Assembly (NCBI GenBank): GCA_947623745.1
Contig: CANQHN010000001.1
Location: forward strand, 62,001 to 126,000
Reading direction: 5' to 3'
DNA length: 64,000 bases
Source: an uncultured Oscillospiraceae bacterium
GTDB taxonomy: Bacteria > Bacillota > Clostridia > Oscillospirales > Oscillospiraceae
The notes beneath the pieces are model-generated. The model had not been told where the DNA came from. It was given only the letters and a program-made list of their open reading frames with translations, and ran no database searches. The translations under genes and the position numbers were made by a program. Position 1 is the first letter of the stretch. Each line of letters opens with the position of its first letter. Of this stretch, positions 18,788-26,063 are shown piece by piece.

Positions 18788-19207
18788 TTAATAGCAGCCG
18801 TTGTGGTACAGGACGATCTCGTTGACGGCTACAGCGGCCTGGTTGCTGTCCAAGGCGGGCCCTGAGTATTTGGCGATGTGGGCGCCCACCACAGTCCAGA
18901 TCCGCTGGACGCTGCCGAAACTGTCGTATAAGGTCACGGTGCCGGCCATGGGGATGTCCATCCCCTGGTTGGCCATGCCCATCAGGAGGGACGCCCCGTC
19001 CACGTCGGTCACTACCCCCTGGATGAGCCGCAGGGCCATGGGCTTGCTGCCCTTGAAGAAATAGCGGGGATAGTTGGCTCCCCCCTCGTTATAGATATCG
19101 TAGTCCAGCTGCATCCCCAGCCCATCCACATGCAGAAACTCGCCGGAGAGGGCCGCGGGCACACCGACCAGCAGTACGTCGAAATATGCTCCAGAAAAAT
19201 AGGCCAT
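18788..19207 (-). CDS. Tube-type protein 3 (139 aa)
   Basis: Small tail-tube-like protein between tube 2 and the LysM module; SGAYFDVLLVGVPAALSGEFLHVDGLGMQLDYDIYNEGG. Confidence 0.55.
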   Translation of the reverse strand: MAYFSGAYFDVLLVGVPAALSGEFLHVDGLGMQLDYDIYNEGGANYPRYFFKGSKPMALRLIQGVVTDVDGASLLMGMANQGMDIPMAGTVTLYDSFGSVQRIWTVVGAHIAKYSGPALDSNQAAVAVNEIVLYHNGCY

Positions 19208-19210
19208 ACG

Positions 19211-19855
19211 TTACTCCTCCCGCACCGGCGGATCACCCAGCTGGGCCTCTTCCTCATTAATCTCCGGGGGATCACCCAACTGAGCCTCCTCCTCATTAAT
19301 CTCCGGGGGATCGCCCAGCTGAGGCTCTTCCTCCTGGGGTTCTTCGATGTACGGCGGTTCGCCCAGCCTGGCTTCCTCCTCCACCTTCGGGACGGTGGTG
19401 GTGCGGACGATCCCGATCATGGCGAAGGTGACGTTCTCCACCAACACCTCGCTGCGGCTGGCGTCCATGGGGGACAGCTCATAGCCGATGGGGATGGCCC
19501 CCTTCAAGGTCCAGGTGACGATGGGATTTTTCTTCTCGTCGATGGCGATCACGTCCAGATCCCGGCGCAGATTGGCCCCGGTGGGGCCGGTGAAATCGCC
19601 GGCGGAGGCGGCCAGGATCCAGTCCATGAAGTCGTTGTCCCCCACCACGCCCCGGCTCAAGGTCACCGGGCCGAAGCGGCTGAACACGGGGAAAAAATCC
19701 TTGACCCCCCGGCTGTCCAGGCCGGAGCGGACCTGGATGGTCTCCACCTGCATCTTGATGCCCGACAGGCGGGTAAAGGCGGCCGTAGGTTCCCCGCTGC
19801 CCGCGGGCTGGACCAGGAATCGAAATGCTGCTGCGGGCTGGAACAGACCATCCAT
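19211..19855 (-). CDS. Phage tail tube protein (gp19-like) with acidic C-terminal repeat extension
   Basis: AFRFLVQP..AFTRLSGIKMQVETIQVRSGLDSRGVKDFFPVFSRFGPVTLSRGVVGDNDFMDWI tube signature; C-terminal QLGDPPEINEEEA repeats. Confidence 0.85.
   Translation of the reverse strand: MDGLFQPAAAFRFLVQPAGSGEPTAAFTRLSGIKMQVETIQVRSGLDSRGVKDFFPVFSRFGPVTLSRGVVGDNDFMDWILAASAGDFTGPTGANLRRDLDVIAIDEKKNPIVTWTLKGAIPIGYELSPMDASRSEVLVENVTFAMIGIVRTTTVPKVEEEARLGEPPYIEEPQEEEPQLGDPPEINEEEAQLGDPPEINEEEAQLGDPPVREE
19231..19347 (-). repeat. 39-nt tandem repeat (about 3 units starting 19231, 19270, 19309) encoding QLGDPPEINEEEA
   Basis: GATCACCCAGCTGGGCCTCTTCCTCATTAATCTCCGGGG repeated with few substitutions, in frame. 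Confidence 0.9.
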
Positions 19856-19883
19856 TCAAACACACCTGCCTTGCTGCATACTG

Positions 19884-20066
19884 TCAGCGGAACGGGACGC
19901 TCTCATTCTTGTCGCCGCTGAGCTTCTTGTTGATGGCTGAGACCTCCTGACACCAGCGCCGCCGCTCCCAGTGGTTCAGGTCCATCAGGGCCTCGTTGGA
20001 CCAGTGGAGGTAATAGGCCAGAAAGGCCATCTCCTGATACAGCCGGTCCTGGGGGTAGAGGGGCAT
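19884..20066 (-). CDS. DUF6760-like eCIS small protein; may extend upstream with non-ATG start
   Basis: MPLYPQDRLYQEMAFLAYYLHWSNEALMDLNHWERRRWCQEVSAINKKL matches the family pattern as I recall it; same frame stays open to about 20206. Confidence 0.75.
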   Translation of the reverse strand: MPLYPQDRLYQEMAFLAYYLHWSNEALMDLNHWERRRWCQEVSAINKKLSGDKNESVPFR

Positions 20067-20200
20067 CCCCTGGGCGGGCCTCCCGGACTGGGGCCGGTCC
20101 CCACGGCGGGGGATGTCCTGCCAGGTCCAGGTCCCCTCCCGCTCCCAGGCGGGAGGGATGCGGAGGACAGAAAGCCAGTCGTTGTCCTCCCCGGCCCACT

Positions 20201-20560
20201 CTACCCCAAGAGAAAATCCAGCGGCACCTCCACCTGCTCGCCGCAGTGGGGGCAGGTGAACCGGTAGTGGGGCATCTCCGACATGTTGATGCGCTGGTAC
20301 ATATCCTGGAGATAGGCCAGGTCCATGGTGAACAGGCCCTCGATGGTCCGGGTGGTGATGGCCCGGAGGGTGCCCAGCTTGGTGATGACCCGGCTGAGGA
20401 GGATAATGGTCAGATAGCCCGAGTTCTGCTGCACCTTGGGGTCCCGCAGGGGCAGTATCTCGTCGGCCGCGGTGGCCAGGCGCATGACGCCCTTTTTGTG
20501 GACCTCTCCGTTCTGGTCCACATAGCCCTTGGGGAGTTCAAACTCAAATTCGGTCTGCAT
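20201..20560 (-). CDS. Phage tail assembly protein (eCIS)
   Basis: MQTEFEFELPKGYVDQNGEVHKKGVMRLATAADEILPLRDPKVQQNSGYLTIILLSRVITKLGTL; CPHCGEQVEVPLDFL C-terminus. Confidence 0.85.
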   Translation of the reverse strand: MQTEFEFELPKGYVDQNGEVHKKGVMRLATAADEILPLRDPKVQQNSGYLTIILLSRVITKLGTLRAITTRTIEGLFTMDLAYLQDMYQRINMSEMPHYRFTCPHCGEQVEVPLDFLLG

Positions 20561-20620
20561 AGTCGTTCCCTCCAGATCAGTTGGTGGGCGGGCGGCCCTC
20601 ACGCAGACCGCGCCGTCCGT

Positions 20621-20812
20621 TTAAGGTGCCGGGTATCGAACCCGTACCGGTTTTCACGGGCAGATTCTCGCCCATACCGCGTCACCGGCCTTGCCGATCC
20701 GCAAGGATTCGCGGCGGACGAAGCCTTGCTGGCGCAAGGCGGGGACAACAAGGGAAAAAGCGCCGGATGGGGCCGCCGCCATGCGGCATGGGTCCGACAC
20801 CCGGCACCTTAA
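20621..20812. repeat. About 192-bp intergenic element bounded by a perfect 14-bp inverted repeat (TTAAGGTGCCGGGT / ACCCGGCACCTTAA), internally hairpin-rich
   Basis: Termini read directly at 20621-20634 and 20799-20812; internal CCTTGC..GCAAGG and CCATG..CATGG hairpins. Confidence 0.7.
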
Positions 20813-20883
20813 CCTTCCACAGCCCACAGGCCCAAGGGCCTGCGGGCTGTGAAAGGGTTTGCAGCTCACCGGGAAACCGGAAC

Positions 20884-21072
20884 TCACTTTGTCAGCTTAT
20901 CCAGCTTCTCTTCACCGACGTAAATGGAGATCTCGCCGCATTTGGGGCACACCGCCGCCTCGGGGTAGACGGCCTTCGCGCTGAGCCCTTTTTTGCGGAT
21001 CACGTTTCCGAAGCCGCCGGTAAACTTGAAGCCCTCTTCCATCTCGGCTCCGCATCTGAGGCATTTTCTCAT
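20884..21072 (-). CDS. Small zinc-ribbon protein (two CxxC pairs)
   Basis: MRKCLRCGAEME...AVCPKCGEISIYV, 62 aa. Confidence 0.65.
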   Translation of the reverse strand: MRKCLRCGAEMEEGFKFTGGFGNVIRKKGLSAKAVYPEAAVCPKCGEISIYVGEEKLDKLTK

Positions 21073-21093
21073 AGCTGGCCGCTCCTTTCAGGA

Positions 21094-21573
21094 TTAGATC
21101 GCGGAGGGCGCGCCGGCCATGGCGCCGGGGATATGCTCCATGCCCTCGTGGGCGAACTCCACCGAATTGATGGCAACCTCGCCGCCCAGGCCGTTCAGGT
21201 CGGGGACGTTGTAACCGGTGGGCCAGGCGTTGATGAGGACCCACTGGGGGCCATCGTTGCCGGCGTCGTCGATCAGGGTGATGGTGATGGTCTTGCGCTG
21301 CACACCAGTGGGGGGCGCCTCGTTGGTGGGAGCCACCGAGTAGATCCAAGCGAGGAAGTCGCTGTCGTCGCTGACACCCCAGCGCAGGGTCACGTTGCCA
21401 AATTTAGTCAGGCCGGGCAGCTTCCGGGGGGTGTTCCGCAGGTCGTCGCCCTCGCGGTACTCGATGGCGTCAGTGGAGGAGCTCATGCCGGAGACCTCGG
21501 AGAAACCGGCGCGGCCCAGACCTTCCACATCCACCCGATATCGAAATACTCTGTAGGGATATCCGATAGCCAT
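21094..21573 (-). CDS. Phage tail tube protein (gp19-like, Afp1-like)
   Basis: GYPYRVFRYRVDVEGLGRAGFSEVSGMSSSTDAIEYREGDDLRNTPRKLPGLTKFGNVTLRWGVSDDSDFLAWI. Confidence 0.92.
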   Translation of the reverse strand: MAIGYPYRVFRYRVDVEGLGRAGFSEVSGMSSSTDAIEYREGDDLRNTPRKLPGLTKFGNVTLRWGVSDDSDFLAWIYSVAPTNEAPPTGVQRKTITITLIDDAGNDGPQWVLINAWPTGYNVPDLNGLGGEVAINSVEFAHEGMEHIPGAMAGAPSAI

Positions 21574-21623
21574 AGATCGTCTACATCCTTTCTATTCTGA
21601 TTTCATTTGCCAGAGCCGGCAGC

Positions 21624-23375
21624 TTATTCGCTGTCGGAGGCGGTCTTCTGGGTGATCCGGAAGATGACGAACTCGGCGGGCTTCACGGGGGCGATGCCGA
21701 TCTGGCAGATCAGCCGGCCATTGTCGATGTCGTCCTGGGTCATAGTGGTGGGACCGCACTCCACAAAGAAGGCCTCCTCGGGAGAGGAACCCATCAGGGC
21801 GCCGTCCCGCCAGCAGGTGGCCAGGAAGGTGCTGATGGTCCGGGTCACTCTGGTCCACAGACCCTGGGTGTTGGGCTCGAACACCACCCAGTTGGTGTTG
21901 GCCTTGATAGACTCCTCCACGTAGATGAACAGGCGGCGGACGTTGAGGTACTTCCACAGGCCGTTGGAGCTGATGGTACGGGCGCCCCAGACGCGGATGC
22001 CGCGGCCGGTGAAGGCCCGGATCAGGTTCACGCCGATGGGGTTCAGGATGTCCTGCTCGCCCTCGTTATAGGCGCAGCTCAGGCCGGTGCAGCCCCGGAC
22101 CACCTCGTTGGCGGGAGCCTTGTGGACGCCCCGTTCGATGTCGGTGCGGGCGTAGATGCCGGCCATGGCGCCGGAGGGCGGGAAGTAGGCGGAGCGCTTG
22201 GCGCCGGCGTCATACATCTCCAGCCAGGGGTGATACATGGCGGCGTAGGTGGAGTCGTACATATCCCGGAAGTTGGCCACGTCGTTGGTCTTGCGCAGCT
22301 CGATGGGCACGTCCAGGATGGCGAAGCAGCTCTTCTTGCTCTCGCAGAAGCCGATCAGGCCGGCCTGGACCTCGGGAGCGGTGATGCCGGGGATGGCCAT
22401 GATGGAGACGTTGGAGTTTTCCAGGAAGGCCTGCAGGCCGGTGCGCCGGCCGGGGCCGCCGTCGGAGCCCAGGAAAGCGTCGGGCGTGGCGGTGAGGACG
22501 GAGCCGTTGCTGCCGCCCTGGAGGGTGAGGACCAGGGGCTCACCGCTGCCGCCGCACTGGGCGAAGGGCACGATGGAGGCCTTGGGGGCGGGAATCTCCT
22601 TGCCGTCCTTGTCCTTGGCGGGAGCGGGGGCCTTCCCCGGGACGATCTCGACCTTGATCAGGTCGCTCTTCGCGGTCTTGACCACGGCGTTGTTCAGAGC
22701 GCCGGCCTTCAGGGACAGGTTGTCGTAGGTCTCGACCGTCTCGCCCAGGCGGGCGGAGATGGAGATCTCGCAGGTCTTGATGTACTTGGCGGTGCCGACC
22801 TTCTTGTCGGCCACGTCCAGGGTGCAGGGGGCGTCCAGGGAGATGACCTTGTCCAGCACACCCTTGATGGTGGCGTAGGCGGTATTCTTGCCGTCGAAGA
22901 GCTCCACCACGTCGCCGGGGTTGAAGCCGTCGGCGTTCTTCAGGGTCAGGTCGGCGCCGCTGACGGCGAACACCTGGGTCTTGGCCTTGGAGGCGGGGGC
23001 GATGGTCACCCGCATATCCTCCGCCCAGGCGCCGGGGCTGGCGGCGGTGATCTTCAGATCACCGGTGGTGATGGAGGCGGCCTTGGCGTCGCCGGGGACG
23101 GCCCGCATGATGTAGGCGCGGGCGCCGCCGTTGGCGAAGAACTGCTCCACCGCGTAGGGCAGGAAGCGGTTGCCCCCGTAGCCGGCTTCGCTCAGGTAGC
23201 CTCCGTACATCCGCTTGTAGTCGGCAAAGCTGGTGACCAGCTGAGGCTGGCCCACCACGGGCCCCCGCTCGGCCAGACCGATGAAGCCGGCCGTGCTGGT
23301 GCTCACGCCCTGCATGGGTGTCGCGCCGGAATCATACTCCTCCACATAGACACCCGGAGATAAATACTCTGCCAT
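21624..23375 (-). CDS. Contractile tail sheath protein
   Basis: MAEYLSPGVYVEEYDSGATPMQGVSTSTAGFIGLAERGPV N-terminus and C-terminal conserved region (LFIYVEESIKANTNWVVFEPNTQGLWTRVTRTISTFL). Confidence 0.95.
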   Translation of the reverse strand: MAEYLSPGVYVEEYDSGATPMQGVSTSTAGFIGLAERGPVVGQPQLVTSFADYKRMYGGYLSEAGYGGNRFLPYAVEQFFANGGARAYIMRAVPGDAKAASITTGDLKITAASPGAWAEDMRVTIAPASKAKTQVFAVSGADLTLKNADGFNPGDVVELFDGKNTAYATIKGVLDKVISLDAPCTLDVADKKVGTAKYIKTCEISISARLGETVETYDNLSLKAGALNNAVVKTAKSDLIKVEIVPGKAPAPAKDKDGKEIPAPKASIVPFAQCGGSGEPLVLTLQGGSNGSVLTATPDAFLGSDGGPGRRTGLQAFLENSNVSIMAIPGITAPEVQAGLIGFCESKKSCFAILDVPIELRKTNDVANFRDMYDSTYAAMYHPWLEMYDAGAKRSAYFPPSGAMAGIYARTDIERGVHKAPANEVVRGCTGLSCAYNEGEQDILNPIGVNLIRAFTGRGIRVWGARTISSNGLWKYLNVRRLFIYVEESIKANTNWVVFEPNTQGLWTRVTRTISTFLATCWRDGALMGSSPEEAFFVECGPTTMTQDDIDNGRLICQIGIAPVKPAEFVIFRITQKTASDSE

Positions 23376-23497
23376 GTTTCGTTGCTTCACGCCGCAGCAG
23401 CTTGCTTGGAATACAGGACGTGAAGCGCCCTCCTTTCTGTCAATGAATTATTTTGCCTGGAATATTCCAAAACGCGGACTTCCCGCGTAATTCGGAC

Positions 23498-23926
23498 TCA
23501 TTCGATCTCCAGGAGCGTACCGCCCGCCGCGGCGGACAGGGCCTGCCAGAACCGGGGCATGACCGCCGCGCCGTACTCCAGCGCCCGGGCCAGCCGGTCC
23601 TGGGCCTCCCAGTGCTCCGTCAGCTCCGCGCCGTCCCGGAAAACGAACCGCTCCTCCTGGAGAAAGAAGCTCCCCCGGATCACCCGGCCGTTGAGGCTGG
23701 AGCACAGCTCCAGGGCCCGGGCCGGGTCCTCCACCCTGGCCGGGTGGATGTGGTAGACCATGGCCAGGTCCCCCCGGCACTGGCAAACCACCTGCCAGCG
23801 GCAGCCTCCGGCGGCAAACAGAAGCCGGAACCGCTCCCCCTCCCGGTGGAACTCCGCCCCGCTGCGCTCCAGCAGGGACTCCAGCTCCTGGGCGGCGTCC
23901 ACAGGGACGTCGAAACGCTGGTCCAA
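23498..23926 (-). CDS. Uncharacterised 142-aa protein (possible YbjN/secretion-chaperone-like fold)
   Basis: ORF upstream of sheath; likely TTG start preceded by GGGAGG. Confidence 0.5.
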   Translation of the reverse strand: MDQRFDVPVDAAQELESLLERSGAEFHREGERFRLLFAAGGCRWQVVCQCRGDLAMVYHIHPARVEDPARALELCSSLNGRVIRGSFFLQEERFVFRDGAELTEHWEAQDRLARALEYGAAVMPRFWQALSAAAGGTLLEIE

Positions 23927-23941
23927 GGGTCATCGCCTCCC

Positions 23942-24313
23942 TCACTCGGCCGCGATCCCGGTTGCGGCTCCGCCGCCCAGGGCCACGGGCTGCACCAGGG
24001 CCGGCTCCATGGCCGGGACCTGGACGGGGGCCGTGCCCGGCTCCCCCTCCGGGAGAGAGAAGGAAACCTCCTCCGGCTGGGGCGTCTGGGCGGCCACCAG
24101 GGCCTGCATGGCGGTGTTGCCCACCCGGCCCGCCAGCTCCTCCAGGTTCTGGGGGGGCACGTCCCAAAGGGGCATCCCCTCCAGCGCCGCCTGGGCCAGC
24201 AGCCCGGCCTGGGTCAGCCGGTCCTGTTCAGCCCTCCTGCTCTGGCGCTCCGGCGCTCTCTGGTCCCGGCGCTGCTCTGTCCGGGCTGTCCGGGACTGGT
24301 TCTGCTGTTCCAA
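23942..24313 (-). CDS. Uncharacterised approx. 124-aa protein, Gln/Arg-rich N-terminus
   Basis: Likely TTG start (LEQQNQSRTARTEQRRDQ) behind GGAGGGAG; overlaps the end of the 24228..25406 ORF; start uncertain. Confidence 0.45.
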   Translation of the reverse strand: MEQQNQSRTARTEQRRDQRAPERQSRRAEQDRLTQAGLLAQAALEGMPLWDVPPQNLEELAGRVGNTAMQALVAAQTPQPEEVSFSLPEGEPGTAPVQVPAMEPALVQPVALGGGAATGIAAE

Positions 24314-25406
24314 GGGGATCTCCCTCCTCTCCGGGGTCCTCCCGGTCGAGATCTCCCGCTCCGTCCCCGTCCTCCGGGGGCGGCTCGGCGTCCAGGGCCT
24401 CCCGCAGCGCCCCGTCCAGGGCGGCGGTGAACCCGGGTGCCTCAAACTCCGCCAGGGCCTCGTTGGCCCGGTCGGAGAGGAAACGCAGCTTGTTCATGAA
24501 TTCCACCCGCATCCGGGCTTTCTTGTCCAGCAGGGTCCGGGTCCGGTCCACCGTGCTCTGGATCAGGCCCCGCTCGTCGGCGCTCAGATCCTTCGGGCCG
24601 TTCAGCTGGGCCAGATACTGCTCCAGCAGGGCCTTTTCCCGGCTGTCGTCCAGGAAGGGGTATATGTTCCACAGGGTGTCCGCCCCGTACTTGCCGGACT
24701 CGGTCTTGCTCAGCTTGCCGGACACCAAGTCCTGCATACTCTCCACCGTGCGGCGGGCGTCCCGGAGGGTGTCCACCACCACGCCCACGGCGCTGTCTGT
24801 GAAGGTGCGGTTGAACACCACCTGGTTGGGGATCTGGCCGGGGACGTTTCGGATCTGGGAGGCCCCGTCGAAGAGCCGCCGCTGCTGCTCCTTGATGGGC
24901 TGGGACTGGCCGATGGTCTTTTTCATGCAGGAGAAGAGCATCATCCGTCCCGTGCCCTGGAGGACCGACGCCGAGAGGGTGCCTCTCTGGAAGGCGGTCT
25001 CAGAGAACCGGCGGAGCATCCCCTGGTTCTCCTCGTTCTTCATCTGGTAGAAGGACCGGCTGGAGGTGGGGTCGGGGGTGTCCTCCTGCCCCTTCCTGCC
25101 GTAAAAGCTCTCCGGGGCGCTCACCGCCCCCTCCGGGCCCTGGGGCGATTGTGCCGCCTCTCCGCCCTGCTGGACCTGCCCCCCCGCCGGACCACCCTGC
25201 TGGGCTTTCGTCAGGTCGGCGGTGTGCTTGCGGCCCATGGCGTCGAAATTCTGCTGGAAATTCTCGGTGATGTGGTACACCGGGTCGCGGTACTGGAAGA
25301 ACTCGCTCCCCGCCGCCCATGCCGACTGCCGCAGGAGGGTCTTTTCCAGCTGGGCCTTCTGCCTGGGAAGGGGGTCCAGACGCCGTTTGGTCTGGATGCG
25401 GCTCAT
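24228..25406 (-). CDS. Uncharacterised 392-aa eCIS-operon protein, helical
   Basis: Long ORF overlapping upstream gene by ATGA (25403-25406). Confidence 0.65.
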   Translation of the reverse strand: MSRIQTKRRLDPLPRQKAQLEKTLLRQSAWAAGSEFFQYRDPVYHITENFQQNFDAMGRKHTADLTKAQQGGPAGGQVQQGGEAAQSPQGPEGAVSAPESFYGRKGQEDTPDPTSSRSFYQMKNEENQGMLRRFSETAFQRGTLSASVLQGTGRMMLFSCMKKTIGQSQPIKEQQRRLFDGASQIRNVPGQIPNQVVFNRTFTDSAVGVVVDTLRDARRTVESMQDLVSGKLSKTESGKYGADTLWNIYPFLDDSREKALLEQYLAQLNGPKDLSADERGLIQSTVDRTRTLLDKKARMRVEFMNKLRFLSDRANEALAEFEAPGFTAALDGALREALDAEPPPEDGDGAGDLDREDPGEEGDPLGTAEPVPDSPDRAAPGPESAGAPEQEG

Positions 25407-25768
25407 TGCGTGACCCCCCTGACTGCCAGGTTCATGCTCCGGACGATGTGGGAAAAGGTCACCGGCCGCAGGATGAAGTCGCTGCAGTGGATGCGTTTGC
25501 TGGCCACGACGTACTCCTGGGTGTCGTCCACCAGCACGATCCGGCAGCTCTTGTCCCGCTCCCGCAGGAGGCGGGCCTGGAGGAACCCGGTGCTGCCCCC
25601 GTAGCAGAGGTAGGCCACGTCAAAGCGGTCCTGGCAGTCGGAAAACTGCTCCGGGGCGGGGAACGTCTCCAGCGCGGCGGGCACCTGGTAGAGGGCACAG
25701 TACTCCTCGATCCACCGGACCATCTGTTGGGCGTCCGCTCCGGCGGCGCCGCAGACCGCGATGCGCAT
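25403..25768 (-). CDS. Response-regulator receiver-like protein, first gene of structural operon
   Basis: MRIAVCGAAGADAQQMVRWIEEYC...FDVAYLCYGG...RIVLVDDTQEYVVASKRIHCSDFILRPVTFSHIVRSM resembles a receiver domain with altered acidic pocket. Confidence 0.55.
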   Translation of the reverse strand: MRIAVCGAAGADAQQMVRWIEEYCALYQVPAALETFPAPEQFSDCQDRFDVAYLCYGGSTGFLQARLLRERDKSCRIVLVDDTQEYVVASKRIHCSDFILRPVTFSHIVRSMNLAVRGVTQ

Positions 25769-25993
25769 GTCTCCCCCTCCCTGCTGCCACTATCCGCAGT
25801 TCCACGCTTCCATCCCGCCGGGCGGGTGCCAGAATATCTGCTGGGATGAGCATATCATACTCTGCCCCGCACCCCTTTTTCAAGCAATCCGGCGTGAACG
25901 CCGGAAAACCTACCCAAAGTGCATCCCACTTCCCCGGGCCGTCCGGAGCGGGAGGCGATTGGGGTCTGTTTTCCGCTGTTCACGTCAACTCTC

Positions 25994-26021
25994 TTGCCTT
26001 TTGGCCGGAACCTGCTACAAT
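25994..26021 (+). promoter_or_regulatory. Candidate sigma-70-type promoter for plus-strand DUF4157 gene (TTGCCT-16-TACAAT)
   Basis: Hexamers in the divergent intergenic region; implied start site argues for the ATG at 26064. Confidence 0.5.
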
Positions 26022-26063
26022 AAAATCGCATAGGTGGAGATGTTCAGAGGGGAGGGAGCGCGG

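Noticed and set aside
20621-20812. Call as an authentic tRNA or tmRNA
   Set aside because: T-arm-like 3' end only; no convincing D-arm, anticodon arm or tmRNA tag frame, so left as an unexplained element
1-25768. Call as a contractile-tailed prophage
   Set aside because: No capsid, portal, terminase, lysis or integrase genes visible, and eCIS-specific proteins (DUF6760-like, CIS-tube/LysM, DUF4157-like) are present
26034-26063. GTG at 26034 as start of the plus-strand DUF4157 gene
   Set aside because: Only about 13 nt from the candidate -10 box; the ATG at 26064 has a better-placed GGGGAGG ribosome-binding site
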